Source: Nematostella vectensis
Lineage: Eukaryota > Cnidaria > Anthozoa > Actiniaria > Edwardsiidae
Direction of reading: 5' to 3'
Length of the DNA stretch: 64,000 bases
Assembly (NCBI RefSeq): GCF_932526225.1
Contig: NC_064037.1
Coordinates: forward strand, 17,956,471-18,020,470
Part shown: one piece after another, positions 26,637-40,000 of the stretch
Layout: every line of letters starts with the position of its first letter
Position numbering within the stretch: the stretch's first letter is position 1
Position numbers and translations under genes: made by a program
Notes under the pieces: model-generated
The model's database searches: none
Told to the model about the DNA's origin: nothing
What the model saw: the letters and a program-made list of their open reading frames with translations, nothing else

Positions 26637-28337
26637 CTGACTAGCACTTGACCATTGGTGAAGAGTCAAGGTAGAAACGTCTGACTAGCACTTGACCATG
26701 GGTGAAGAGTCAAGGTAGAAACGTCTGACTAGCACTTGACCATGGGTGAAGAGTCAAGGTAGATACGTCTGACTAGCACTTGACCATGGGTAAAGAGTCA
26801 AGGTAGAAACGTCTGACTAGCACTTGACCATGGGTGAAGAGTCAAGGCAGAAACGTCTGACTAGCACTTGACCATGGGTGAAGAGTCAAGGTAGAGACGT
26901 CTGACTAGCACTTGACCATGGGTGAAGAGTCCAGGTAGAGACGTCTGACTAGCACTTGACCATGGGTGAAGAGTCAAGGTAGAGACGTCTGACTAGCACT
27001 TGACCATGGGTGAAGAGTCAAGGTAGAAACGTCTGACTAGCACTTGACCATGGGTGAAGAGTCAAGGTAGAGACGTCTGAATAGCACTTGACCATGGGTG
27101 AAGAGTCAAGGTGGATACGTCTGACTAGCACTTGACCATGGGTGAAGAGTCAAGGTAGAGACGTCTGACTAGCACTTGACCATGGGTGAAGAGTTAAGGT
27201 AGATACGTCTGACTAGCACTTGACCATGGGTAAAGAGTCAAGGTAGAAACGTCTGACTAGCACTTGACCATGGGTGAAGAGTCAAGGTAGAGACGTCTGA
27301 CTAGCACTTGACCATGGGTGAAGAGTCAAGGTAGATACGTCTGACTAGCACTTGACCATGGGTAAAGAGTCAAGGTAGAAACGTCTGACTAGCACTTGAC
27401 CATGGGTGAAGAGTCAAGGTAGAGACGTCTGACTAGCACTTGAACATGATTGAAGAGTCAAGGTAGATACGTCTGACTAGCACTTGACCATGGGTAAAGA
27501 GTCAAGGTAGAAACGTCTGACTAGCACTTGACCATGGGTGAAGAGTCAAGGTAGAAACGTCTGACTAGAACTTGACCATGGGTGAAGAGTCAATGTAGAA
27601 ACGTCTGACTAGCACTTGACCATGGGTGAAGAGTCAAGGTAGAGACGTCTGACTAGCACTTGACCATGGGTGAAGAGTCAAGGTAGATACGTCTGACTAG
27701 CACTTGACCATGGGTAAAGAGTCAAGGTAGAAACGTCTGACTAGCACTTGACCATGGGTGAAGAGTCAAGGTAGATACGTCTGACTAGCACTTGACCATG
27801 GGTGAAGAGTCAAGGTAGAGACGTCTGACTAGCACTTGACCATGGGTGAAGAGTCAAGGTAGAGACGTCTGACTTGCACTTTACCATGGGTAAAGAGTCA
27901 AGGTAGATACGTCTGACTAGCACTTGACCATGGGTGAAGAGTCAAGGTAGAGACGTCTGACTAGCACTTGACCATGGGTGAAGAGTCAAGGTAGAAACGT
28001 CTGACTAGCACTTGACCATGGGTGAAGAGTCAAGGTAGAGACGTCTGAATAGCACTTGACCATGGGTGAAGAGTCAAGGTAGATACGTCTGACTAGCACT
28101 TGACCATGGGTGAAGAGTCAAGGTAGAGACGTTTGACTAGCACTTGACCATGGGTGAAGAGTCAAGGTAGAGACGTCTGACTAGCACTTGACCATGGGTG
28201 AAGAGTCAAGGTAGAGACGTCTGACTAGCACTTGACCATGGGTGAAGAATCAAGGTAGAGACGTCTGACTAGCACTTGACCATGGGTAAAGAGTCAAGGT
28301 AGAGACGTCTGAGTAGCACTTGGCCATGGGTGGAGAG
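26637..28337. repeat. 44-bp minisatellite, about 39 copies
   Basis: Units read CTGACTAGCACTTGACCATG, then GGTGAAGAGTCAAGGTAGAA, then ACGT. The array abuts the 18-bp array with no spacer. The main polymorphisms are GTAGAAACG/GTAGAGACG/GTAGATACG and GGTGAAG/GGTAAAG. All three + frames carry stops (TGACTAG, GGGTGA), so it is not coding. Confidence 0.97.
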
Positions 28338-28682
28338 GTGAAACCCCATTTAAACAGATTACAATCCAAGAAGCTGTGGTAAAAGGCCAACACAATTACT
28401 GCTATGATGTTTGTGTCAGAGACAAGTTTCTTGTCAGGAGAAAGCAGGAAAAAGGGGCCCTGGTCTAATTATCAATGAGGGCTGCCAGCTTGGTCATTTA
28501 CAATGAGATATGGACTCTGGGCTTTAGTCACTGACAGACGAAATGTTTGCCAAGGTTATAATAATATAGTGTTTGATCCTTTTAACTACATCATGTACAT
28601 CATGTTTGAGTTGATATATGATATACAGTATATAGCTCCGAAGTTTAATGATCAGCAAGATGATAACTCTTTGTTAGTAATA
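28338..28682. other. Non-repetitive stretch, no assignable gene
   Basis: About 345 bp between the 44-bp array and a MITE-like element. One short open frame follows an AG at about 28361 (includes YCYDVCVRDKFLVRRKQ) but ends at a stop and matches nothing I recognise. The small frame at 28503-28697 is also unsupported. Confidence 0.4.
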
Positions 28683-29176
28683 GGGGACTTGCGCTAAGAG
28701 ATCACGTGACTGATCGGGTGGCAGACTAGCGCGCTCTCAGGGTTTAAGGTCTTGGTAAAGGTAAATTTGACACCACTGTTTTTTTCGTGTTTTTTTGCAA
28801 AACCTGTATCAATAGTTCTTAAACTTTATTTTTGCAAAATATTTTTTGCCATAAATCGCATTCTAAGACGGCAAAATGGGCCTTTGCTGTTTCCCGTGAC
28901 TTGTTGACCGTGTATTCACGCCAAATCTTTGACATTTCTAGCGTATTATTTTGGGGCGAGAACTCTGGAGCTTGTCGGCCGTAACCTCGCGACGGGTTTT
29001 AAGATATCGACTTCAAATTTTCGGGATCTGATACATAATTATGCCATGTCATAAAGTATGTGAGGAATTTTCGATTTTCGACTGAAGCGCAAGTCCCCTC
29101 CATGATCTCTTAGCGCAAATCCCCTCCATGATCTCTTAGCGCAAGTCCCGTCCATGATCTCTTAGCGCAAGTCCCC
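28683..29176. mobile_element. MITE-like element with 22-bp inverted termini, right end amplified
   Basis: The left end GGGGACTTGCGCTAAGAGAT (28683 on) is the reverse complement of ATCTCTTAGCGCAAGTCCCC at the right end (to 29176). The right terminus is repeated four times in a 26-bp tandem starting at 29086, 29112, 29138 and 29164. The roughly 400-bp core has no coding capacity I can see. No clear target-site duplication is visible, so the superfamily is unassigned. Confidence 0.6.
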
Positions 29177-29474
29177 TCCATGAGCTATTTATCCCTAGAG
29201 CTATAATAGCTCATGAAGGGGGCATTTCCTTTATAAAATTCCAACTATACATTACTTATCAATTTAAATCAATTGAATTAAAATCATCAATTGTTATCAG
29301 CTTTTGATATCAATTGATAATCATTTAGTAAATTAATATCATTGGTTATCAATTTATGCCAATATTCATTTTTATCAACTAGTTACGTCTGGAGATGATG
29401 ATGATGACTAAAGATGTGGTTTAATGATGATTAATGATGTTGATTAATAAACTCAACTCGTTTGTGTCTTTCAG
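29177..29474. other. AT-rich intron sequence upstream of the transmembrane exon
   Basis: Low-complexity AT-rich DNA with ATCAATTGAT-type motifs, ending in the acceptor GTGTCTTTCAG. It is presumed intron of the receptor gene; no extracellular-domain exon is recognised in it. Confidence 0.4.
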
Positions 29475-29615
29475 TGCCTCCCCGGTCTCGCCTTGAGCCT
29501 CAGTCCAGTTGGAACAGGGCTGTTATTATATCCACGATATGCGTCGCTATATTAATTGCCGTCATTACTGGAATCTCCATTCTTTGGTACTTTCGGAAAA
29601 AGAGGCACATCGCAA
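29475..29615 (+). CDS. Transmembrane exon of TIR receptor
   Basis: The exon is bounded by TTTCAG|TG and GCAA|GTAAGA. It reads (x)PPRSRLEPQSSWNR, then a hydrophobic helix AVIISTICVAILIAVITGIS, then ILWYFRKKRHIA. The helix of about 22 residues followed by RKKRH is a typical type I membrane anchor with basic stop-transfer. The exon ends with one base (A) of a split codon, which joins AA of the next exon to give Lys and continue into the TIR box-1 frame. That phase match supports the model. Confidence 0.75.
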
Positions 29616-29807
29616 GTAAGAATATCCCTCTTTCATGAAAACTCAAAAGATACTCTGGGTTACAGGGTTATTTGCAAAGGCACAACAAAAAACGCTGATT
29701 TACCGCTCAGCCTAGCTAGCTCAGCCTACTACACGCGGACCAAGCTCTAGGTCTTTGTGTAAGGTGTTGAAATTCTCTTTTGAATGTCGATACAACAAGT
29801 CAGCCAG

Positions 29808-29978
29808 CCAGCCTAGTGAGCGAGCCAGCCTAGTGAGCGAGTCAGCCTAGTGAGCGAGCCAGCCTAGTGAGCGAGTCAGCCTAGTGAGCGAGCCAGCCTA
29901 GTGAGTGAGTCAGCCTAGTGAGCGAGCCAGCCTAGTGAGCGAGCCAGCCTAGTGAGCGAGTCAGCCTAGTAAGCGAGT
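29808..29978. repeat. 17-bp minisatellite, about 10 copies
   Basis: Units are CCAGCCTAGTGAGCGAG and TCAGCCTAGTGAGCGAG, partly alternating. Diffuse precursors (GCTCAGCCTAGCTAG) lie just upstream at about 29705-29730. Confidence 0.95.
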
Positions 29979-30072
29979 CACAGGGACGGGTGCCTATGCA
30001 CGTGAACTGTGATGTCAGAGGTGAGATACCAAAAGCATGAATTTATTAGCTTTTTTTCATAATTAGACAGAG

Positions 30073-30357
30073 CTAGAGCTACGACAGCGAAGTTAGCAAG
30101 AACGGCACTTACGACAGCGACATTAGCAAGAACGGCACTTACGGCAGCGACGTTAGCAAGAACGGCACTTACGACAGCGACGTTAGCAAGAACGGGACTT
30201 ACGACGGCGACATTAGCAAGAACGGCACTTACGACAGCGCCATTAGCAAGAACGGTATTTACGACGGTGACATTAGCAAGAACGGTATTTTCGACAGCGA
30301 CATTAGCAAGAACGGTATTTACATACGACAACGACATTAGCAAGAACGGCACTTACG
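30073..30357. repeat. 30-bp minisatellite, about 9.5 copies
   Basis: Units read ACGACAGCGACATTAGCAAG then AACGGCACTT. One copy near 30320 carries a few extra bases (ACATACGACAACG). The 124-codon open frame on the - strand (VLANVAVVSA repeats) arises because the unit is a multiple of three and lacks stops there. It is not supported as a gene. Confidence 0.93.
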
Positions 30358-30406
30358 ACGGTTATAACTTACTCTAGTTATAATTTTCTCTAATTTCGAC
30401 ACAAGC

Positions 30407-30691
30407 TCTGAACATGTTCTTGGTGTGCTTGGCTGGGAAATTCAACAAAAGGCAATTATGATTTTTAAGGCCTTAAATAATCTTGTACCTGCCTATATCA
30501 AAGATATTTTTTCATACCGCGTCTCCTTCTATGATTTCAGGGATAGGTAAAAAAGGCTAGCCATACCAAAACCGCGAACCAACTACATGAAAAGGTCTTT
30601 TGGCTACAGTGGTGCGGTTCTTTGGAACCAGCTCCCAAACTCAATACGTACCGCATCAACCCTCTCTCAATTCAAAATAGGGTTGGACAGC
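30407..30691 (+). pseudogene. 3' fragment of a non-LTR retrotransposon (CR1/L2-like ORF2 C-terminus)
   Basis: One frame reads SEHVLGVLGWEIQQKAIMIF, KALNNLVPAYIKDIFSYRVS and, after an in-frame TAA at about 30548, RLAIPKPRTNYMKRSFGYSG then AVLWNQLPNSIRTASTLSQF, ending at TGA 30689-30691. The pattern LP(K)PRTNYxKRSFxYSGAxLWNxLP is the familiar C-terminal tail after the reverse transcriptase domain of CR1/L2-type LINEs. Only this tail is present; the catalytic domain and endonuclease are missing. It lies in the receptor intron on the same strand as the gene. It is a dead 5'-truncated insertion, and the exact clade is not assigned. Confidence 0.75.
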
Positions 30692-30945
30692 TGAAACTTC
30701 TAAACCATACTCACACACGGCAAACCTGTAAAACAGTAGTTAATTGTATTTATTTTAATGTAATTAATTTTATGTTTGTATGTATGTATTCCTTTTTACC
30801 CCATATTGCAAAGTCACAGCAACTGAGATACTTTCAGTGCGTGATAGGTGATAAGAGTTTCTTGCGAATTGACCGTAGTATTCCAGATGTAGGTCGTAAC
30901 AAAGGAGTGGTAATAGCTATTCTTTTATTCTTTGCTGTCTGTCAG

Positions 30946-31068
30946 AAACACCCGGACTGTACAAGTACGACGTGTTTGTTACGTACAACAGTCAAGACTA
31001 CGGCTGGGTCAGAAGCCATCTTCTCCCTACTGGAAGCGGATACCATCACCTGCTGCATCCACAACTTT
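30946..31068 (+). CDS. TIR domain exon, 5' part (box 1)
   Basis: After the acceptor CTGTCTGTCAG the frame reads KTPGLYKYDVFVTYNSQDYG then WVRSHLLP. YDVFVTYNSQD is TIR box 1 ((F/Y)DAFISY type), and WVRxxLLPxLE is the usual start of helix A. At 31029 the frame must shift by one base (equivalent to loss of two) to continue as LEADTITCCIHNF and enter the BB-loop repeat. If unshifted, it hits a stop at TGA 31068-31070, on the array boundary. The ancestral reading was probably LLP-L-LEAD, implying a 2-nt deletion. Confidence 0.75.
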
Positions 31069-34000
31069 GATACAGGAGTCCCTTACTATGACACAGGAGT
31101 TCCTTACTATGACACAGGAGTCCCTTACTATGAGAACATGGCGAACAGTGAGACAGGAGTTCCTTACTATGAGAACATGGCGAACAGTGAGACAGGAGTT
31201 CCTTACTATGAGAACATGGCGAACAGTGAGACAGGAGTTCCTTACTATGAGACAGGAGTTCCTTACTATGAGAACATGGCGAACAGTGAGACAGGAGTCC
31301 CTTACTATGAGAACATGGCGAACAGTGAGACAGGAGTTCCTTACTATGAGAACATGGCGAACAGTGAGACAGGAGTTCCTTACTATGAGACAGGAGTCCC
31401 TTACTATGAGAACATGGCGAACAGTGCGACAGGAGTCCCTTACTATGAGAACCTGGCGAACAGTGAGACAGGAGTCCCTTACTATGAGAACATGGCGAAC
31501 AGTGAGACAGGAGTTCCTTACTATGACACAGGAGTCCCTTACTATGAGACAGGAGTAACTTACTATGAGAACATGGCGAACAGTGAGACAGGAGTCCCTT
31601 ACTATGAGAACATGGCGAACAGTGAGACAGGAGTCCCTTACTATGAGAACATGGCGAACAGTGAGACAGGAGTTCCTTACTATGAGACAGGAGTCCCTTA
31701 CTATGAGAACATGGCGAACAGTGAGACAGAAGTTCCTTACTATGAGACAGGAGTCCCTTACTATGAGAACATGGCGAACAGTGAGACAGGAGTCCCTTAC
31801 TATGAGAACATGGCGAACAGTGAGACAGGAGTTCCTTACTATGACACAGGAGTTCCTTACTATGAGAACATGGCGAACAGTGAGACAGGAGTTCCTTACT
31901 ATGAGACAGGAGTCCCTTACTATGTGAACATGGCGAACAGTGAGACAGGAGTCCCTTACTATGAGAACATGGCGAACAGTGAGACAGGAGTTCTTTACTA
32001 TGACACAGGAGTTCCTTACTATGAGAACATGGCGAACAGTGAGACAGGAGTTCCTTACTATGAGAACATGGCGAACAGTGAGACAGGAGTTCCTTACTAT
32101 GAGAACATGGCGAACAGTGAGACAGGAGTTCCTTACTATGAGAACATGGCGAACAGTGAGACAGGAGTTCCTTACTATGGAACATGGCGAACAGTGGACA
32201 GGAGTACCTTACTATGAGAACATGGCGAACAGTGAGACAGGAGTTCCTTACTATGAGAACATGGCGAACAGTGAGACAGGAGTTCCTTACTATGAGACAG
32301 GAGTTCCTTACTATGAAAACATGGCGAACAGTGAGACAGGAGTTCCTTACTATGAGAACATGGCGAACAGTGAGACAGGAGTTCCTTACTATGAGAACAT
32401 GGCGAACAGTGAGACAGGAGTTCCTTACTATGAGAACATGGCGAACATTGAGACAGGAGTTCCTTACTATGGAACATAGCGAACAGTGGACAGGAGTCCC
32501 TTACTATGAGAACATGGCGAACAGTGAGACAGGAGTTCCTTACTATGAGAACATGGCGAACAGTGAGACAGGAGTTCCTTACTATGAGAACATGGCGAAC
32601 AGTGAGACAGGAGTTCCTAACTATGGAACATGGCGAACAGTGAGACAGGAGTTCCTTACTATGAGAACATGGCGAACAGTGAGACAGGAGTTCCTTACCA
32701 TGAGAACATGGCGAACAGTGAGACAGGAGTTCCTTACTATGAGACAGGAGTCCCTTACTATGAGAACATGGCAAACAGTGAGACAGGAGTTCCTTACTAT
32801 GAGAACATGGCGAACAGTGAGACAGGAGTTCCTTACTATGAGAACATGGCGAACAGTGAGACAGGAGTCCCTTACTATGAGACAGGAGTCCCTTACTATG
32901 TGAACATGGCGAACAGTGAGACAGGAGTCCCTTACTATGAGAACATGGCGAACAGTGAGACAGGAGTTCCTTACTATGAGACAGGAGTTCCTTACTATGA
33001 CAACATGGCGAACAGTGAGACAGGAGTTCCTTACTATGAGAACATGGCGAACAGTGAGACAGGAGTTCCTTACTATGAGAACATGGCGAACAGTGAGACA
33101 GGAGTCCCTTACTATGAGAACATGGCGAACAGTGAGACAGGAGTTCCTTACTATGAGAACATGGCGAACAGTGAGACAGCAGTTCCTTACTATGAGAACA
33201 TGGCGAACAGTGAGACAGAAATTCCTTACTATGAGACAGGAGTTCCTTACTATGAGAACATGGCTAACAGTGAGACAGGAGTTCCTTACTATGAGAACAT
33301 GGCGAACAGTGAGACAGGAGTTCCTTACTATGGGACAGGAGTCCCTTACTATGAGAACATGGCAAACAGTGAGACAGGAGTTCCTTACTATGAGAACATG
33401 GCGAACAGTGAGACAGGAGTTCCTTACTATGACACAGGAGTCCCTTACTATGAGACAGGAGTAACTTACTATGAGAACATGGCGAACAGTGAGACAGGAG
33501 TCCCTTACTATGAGAACATGGCGAACAGTGAGACAGGAGTCCCTTACTATGAGAACATGGCGAACAGTGAGACAGGAGTTCCTTACTATGAGACAGGAGT
33601 CCCTTACTATGAGAACATGGCGAACAGTGAGACAGAAGTTCCTTACTATGAGACAGGAGTCCCTTACTATGAGAACATGGCGAACAGTGAGACAGGAGTC
33701 CCTTACTATGAGAACATGGCGAACAGTGAGACAGGAGTTCCTTACTATGACACAGGAGTTCCTTACTATGAGAACATGGCGAACAGTGAGACAGGAGTTC
33801 CTTACTATGAGACAGGAGTCCCTTACTATGTGAACATGGCGAACAGTGAGACAGGAGTCCCTTACTATGAGAACATGGCGAACAGTGAGACAGGAGTTCT
33901 TTACTATGACACAGGAGTTCCTTACTATGAGAACATGGCGAACAGTGAGACAGGAGTTCCTTACTATGAGAACATGGCGAACAGTGAGACAGGAGTTCCT

Positions 34001-37000
34001 TACTATGAGAACATGGCGAACAGTGAGACAGGAGTTCCTTACTATGAGAACATGGCGAACAGTGAGACAGGAGTTCCTTACTATGGAACATGGCGAACAG
34101 TGGACAGGAGTACCTTACTATGAGAACATGGCGAACAGTGAGACAGGAGTTCCTTACTATGAGAACATGGCGAACAGTGAGACAGGAGTTCCTTACTATG
34201 AGACAGGAGTTCCTTACTATGAAAACATGGCGAACAGTGAGACAGGAGTTCCTTACTATGAGAACATGGCGAACAGTGAGACAGGAGTTCCTTACTATGA
34301 GACAGGAGTTCCTTACTATGAGAACATGGCGAACAGTGAGACAGGAGTCCCTTGCTATGGGACAGGAGTCCCTTACTATGAGAACATGGCAAACAGTGAG
34401 ACAGGAGTTCCTTACTATGAGAACATGGCGAACAGTGAGACAGGAGTTCCTTACTATGACACAGGAGTCCCTTACTATGAGACAGGAGTAACTTACTATG
34501 AGAACATGGCGAACAGTGAGACAGGAGTCCCTTACTATGAGAACATGGCGAACAGTGAGACAGGAGTCCCTTACTATGAGAACATGGCGAACAGTGAGAC
34601 AGGAGTTCCTTACTATGAGACAGGAGTCCCTTACTATGAGAACATGGCGAACAGTGAGACAGAAGTTCCTTACTATGAGACAGGAGTCCCTTACTATGAG
34701 AACATGGCGAACAGTGAGACAGGAGTCCCTTACTATGAGAACATGGCGAACAGTGAGACAGGAGTTCCTTACTATGACACAGGAGTTCCTTACTATGAGA
34801 ACATGGCGAACAGTGAGACAGGAGTTCCTTACTATGAGACAGGAGTCCCTTACTATGTGAACATGGCGAACAGTGAGACAGGAGTCCCTTACTATGAGAA
34901 CATGGCGAACAGTGAGACAGGAGTTCTTTACTATGACACAGGAGTTCCTTACTATGAGAACATGGCGAACAGTGAGACAGGAGTTCCTTACTATGAGAAC
35001 ATGGCGAACAGTGAGACAGGAGTTCCTTACTATGAGAACATGGCGAACAGTGAGACAGGAGTTCCTTACTATGAGAACATGGCGAACAGTGAGACAGGAG
35101 TTCCTTACTATGGAACATGGCGAACAGTGGACAGGAGTACCTTACTATGAGAACATGGCGAACAGTGAGACAGGAGTTCCTTACTATGAGAACATGGCGA
35201 ACAGTGAGACAGGAGTTCCTTACTATGAGACAGGAGTTCCTTACTATGAAAACATGGCGAACAGTGAGACAGGAGTTCCTTACTATGAGAACATGGCGAA
35301 CAGTGAGACAGGAGTTCCTTACTATGAGAACATGGCGAACAGTGAGACAGGAGTTCCTTACTATGAGAACATGGCGAACATTGAGACAGGAGTTCCTTAC
35401 TATGGAACATAGCGAACAGTGGACAGGAGTCCCTTACTATGAGAACATGGCGAACAGTGAGACAGGAGTTCCTTACTATGAGAACATGGCGAACAGTGAG
35501 ACAGGAGTTCCTTACTATGAGAACATGGCGAACAGTGAGACAGGAGTTCCTAACTATGGAACATGGCGAACAGTGAGACAGGAGTTCCTTACTATGAGAA
35601 CATGGCGAACAGTGAGACAGGAGTTCCTTACCATGAGAACATGGCGAACAGTGAGACAGGAGTTCCTTACTATGAGACAGGAGTCCCTTACTATGAGAAC
35701 ATGGCAAACAGTGAGACAGGAGTTCCTTACTATGAGAACATGGCGAACAGTGAGACAGGAGTTCCTTACTATGAGAACATGGCGAACAGTGAGACAGGAG
35801 TCCCTTACTATGAGACAGGAGTCCCTCACTATGTGAACATGGCGAACAGTGAGACAGGAGTCCCTTACTATGAGAACATGGCGAACAGTGAGACAGGAGT
35901 TCCTTACTATGAGACAGAAGTTCCTTACTATGAGAACATGGCGAACAGTGAGACAGGAGTTCCTTACTATGAGAACATGGCGAACAGTGAGACAGCAGTT
36001 CCTTACTATGAGACAGGAGTCCCTTACTATGAGAACATGGCGAACAGTGAGACAGGAGTCCCTTACTATGAGAACATGGCGAACAGTGAGACAGGAGTTC
36101 CTTACTATGAGAACATGGCGAACAGTGAGACAGAAATTCCTTACTATGAGACAGGAGTTCCTTACTATGAGAACATGGCTAACAGTGAGACAGGAGTTCC
36201 TTACTATGAGAACATGGCGAACAGTGAGACAGGAGTTCCTTACTATGGGACAGGAGTCCCTTACTATGAGAACATGGCAAACAGTGAGACAGGAGTTCCT
36301 TACTATGAGAACATGGCGAACAGTGAGACAGGAGTTCCTTACTATGACACAGGAGTCCCTTACTATGAGAACATGGCGAACAGTGAGACAGGAGTCCCTT
36401 ACCATGAGAACATGGCGAACAGTGAGACAGGAGTTCCTTTCTATGAGACAGGAGTCCCTTACTATGAGAACATGGCGAACAGTGAGACAGGAGTTCCTTA
36501 CTATGAGACAGGAGTTCCTTACTATGAGAACATGGCGAACAGTGAGACAGGAGTCCCTTACTATGAGAACATGGCGAACAGTGAGACAGGAGTTCCTTAC
36601 TATGAGAACATGGCGAACAGTGAGACAGGAGTTCCTTACTATGAGACAGGAGTCCCTTACTATGAGAACATGGCGAACAGTGAGACAGGAGTCCCTTACT
36701 ATGAGACAGGAGTCCCTTACTATGAGAACATGGCGAACAGTGAGACAGGAGTCCCTTACCATGAGAACATGGCGAACAGTGAGACAGGAGTTCCTTTCTA
36801 TGAGACAGGAGTCCCTTACTATGAGAACATGGCGAACAGTGAGACAGGAGTCCCTTACCATGAGAACATGGCGAACAGTGAGACAGGAGTTCCTTTCTAT
36901 GAGACAGGAGTCCCTTACTATGAGAACATGGCGAACAGTGAGACAGGAGTTCCTTACTATGAGACAGGAGTTCCTTACTATGAGAACATGGCGAACAGTG

Positions 37001-40000
37001 AGACAGGAGTCCCTTACTATGAGAACCTGGCGAACAGTGAGACAGGAGTCCCTTACTATGAGAACATGGCGAACAGTGAGACAGGAGTTCCTTACTATGA
37101 CACAGGAGTCCCTTACTATGAGACAGGAGTCCCTTACTATGAGAACATGGCGAACAGTGAGACAGGAGTCCCTTACTATGAGAACATGGCGAACAGTGAG
37201 ACAGGAGTCCCTTACTATGAGAACATGGCGAACAGTGAGACAGGAGTTCCTTACTATGAGACAGGAGTCCCTTACTATGAGAACATGGCGAACAGTGAGA
37301 CAGGAGTTCCTTACTATGAGACAGGAGTCCCTTACTATGAGAACATGGCGAACAGTGAGACAGGAGTCCCTTACTATGAGAACATGGCGAACAGTGAGAC
37401 AGGAGTTCCTTACTATGACACAGGAGTTCCTTACTATGAGAACATGGCGAACAGTGAGACAGGAGTTCCTTACTATGAGACAGGAGTCCCTTACTATGTG
37501 AACATGGCGAACAGTGAGACAGGAGTCCCTTACTATGAGAACATGGCGAACAGTGAGACAGGAGTTCTTTACTATGACACAGGAGTTCCTTACTATGAGA
37601 ACATGGCGAACAGTGAGACAGGAGTTCCTTACTATGAGAACATGGCGAACAGTGAGACAGGAGTTCCTTACTATGAGAACATGGCGAACAGTGAGACAGG
37701 AGTTCCTTACTATGGAACATGGCGAACAGTGGACAGGAGTACCTTACTATGAGAACATGGCGAACAGTGAGACAGGAGTTCCTTACTATGAGAACATGGC
37801 GAACAGTGAGACAGGAGTTCCTTACTATGAGACAGGAGTTCCTTACTATGAGAACATGGCTAGCAGTGAGACAGGAGTTCCTTACTATGAGAACATGGCG
37901 AACAGTGAGACAGGAGTTCCTTACTATGAGAACATGGCGAACAGTGAGACAGGAGTTCCTTACTATGAGAACATGGCGAACATTGAGACAGGAGTTCCTT
38001 ACTATGGAACATAGCGAACAGTGGGCAGGAGTCCCTTACTATGAGAACATGGCGAACAGTGAGACAGGAGTTCCTTACTATGAGAACATGGCGAACAGTG
38101 AGACAGGAGTTCCTTACTATGAGAACATGGCGAACAGTGAGACAGGAGTTCCTAACTATGGAACATGGCGAACAGTGAGACAGGAGTTCCTTACTATGAG
38201 AACATGGCGAACAGTGAGACAGGAGTTCCTTACCATGAGAACATGGCGAACAGTGAGACAGGAGTTCCTTACTATGAGACAGGAGTCCCTTACTATGAGA
38301 ACATGGCAAACAGTGAGACAGGAGTTCCTTACTATGAGAACATGGCGAACAGTGAGACAGGAGTTCCTTACTATGAGAACATGGCGAACAGTGAGACAGG
38401 AGTCCCTTACTATGAGACAGGAGTCCCTTACTATGTGAACATGGCGAACAGTGAGACAGGAGTCCCTTACTATGAGAACATGGCGAACAGTGAGACAGGA
38501 GTTCCTTACTATGAGACAGGAGTTCCTTACTATGAGAACATGGCGAACAGTGAGACAGGAGTTCCTTACTATGAGAACATGGCGAACAGTGAGACAGGAG
38601 TTCCTTACTATGACACAGGCGTTCCTTACTATGAGAACATGGCGAACAGTGAGACAGGAGTCCCTTACTATGAGAACCTGGCGAACAGTGAGACAGGAGT
38701 TCCTTACTATGAGAACATGGCGAACATTGAGACAGGAGTTCCTTACTATGACACAGGCGTTCCTTACTATGAGAACATGGCGAACAGTGAGACAGGAGTC
38801 CCTTACTATGAGAACCTGGCGAACAGTGAGACAGGAGTTCCTTACTATGAGAACATGGCGAACAGTGAGACAGAAATTCCTTACTATGAGACAGGATTTC
38901 CTTACTATGAGAACATGGCTAACAGTGAGACAGGAGTTCCTTACCATGAGAACATGGCGAACAGTGAGACAGGAGTTCCTTACTATGAGAACATGGCGAA
39001 CAGTGAGACAGCAGTTCCTTACTATGAGACAGGAGTCCCTTACTATGAGAACATGGCGAACAGTGAGACAGGAGTCCCTTACTATGAGAACATGGCGAAC
39101 AGTGAGACAGGAGTCCCTTACTATGAGAACATGGCGAACAGTGAGACAGGAGTCCCTTACTATGGAACATGGCGAACAGTGAGACAGGAGTTCCTTACTA
39201 TGAGAACATGGCTAGCAGTGAGACAGGAGTTCCTTACTATGAGAACATGGCGAACAGTGAGACAGGAGTTCCTTACTATGAGAACATGGCGAACAGTGAG
39301 ACAGGAGTTCCTTACTATGAGAACATGGCGAACATTGAGACAGGAGTTCCTTACTATGGAACATAGCGAACAGTGGGCAGGAGTCCCTTACTATGAGAAC
39401 ATGGCGAACAGTGAGACAGGAGTTCCTTACTATGAGAACATGGCGAACAGTGAGACAGGAGTTCCTTACTATGAGAACATGGCGAACAGTGAGACAGGAG
39501 TTCCTAACTATGGAACATGGCGAACAGTGAGACAGGAGTTCCTTACTATGAGAACATGGCGAACAGTGAGACAGGAGTTCCTTACCATGAGAACATGGCG
39601 AACAGTGAGACAGGAGTTCCTTACTATGAGACAGGAGTCCCTTACTATGAGAACATGGCAAACAGTGAGACAGGAGTTCCTTACTATGAGAACATGGCGA
39701 ACAGTGAGACAGGAGTCCCTTACTATGAGAACATGGCGAACAGTGAGACAGGAGTTCCTTACTATGAGACAGGAGTCCCTTACTATGAGAACATGGCGAA
39801 CAGTGAGACAGGAGTTCCTTACTATGAGACAGGAGTCCCTTACTATGAGAACATGGCGAACAGTGAGACAGGAGTCCCTTACTATGAGAACATGGCGAAC
39901 AGTGAGACAGGAGTTCCTTACTATGACACAGGAGTTCCTTACTATGAGAACATGGCGAACAGTGAGACAGGAGTTCCTTACTATGAGACAGGAGTCCCTT

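Larger units (their letters stand above)
29616..30945 (+). other. Intron between transmembrane and TIR exons
   Basis: GT-AG intron, from donor GTAAGA to acceptor CTGTCTGTCAG. It contains a 17-bp array, a 30-bp array and a LINE 3' fragment, each listed separately. The open frame running into the TIR exon from 30622 is a chance extension through LINE sequence and intron. Confidence 0.65.

Noticed and set aside
29556-29750. 64-codon open frame overlapping the transmembrane exon
   Set aside because: It is in a different frame from the transmembrane helix and runs across the exon's donor into intron.
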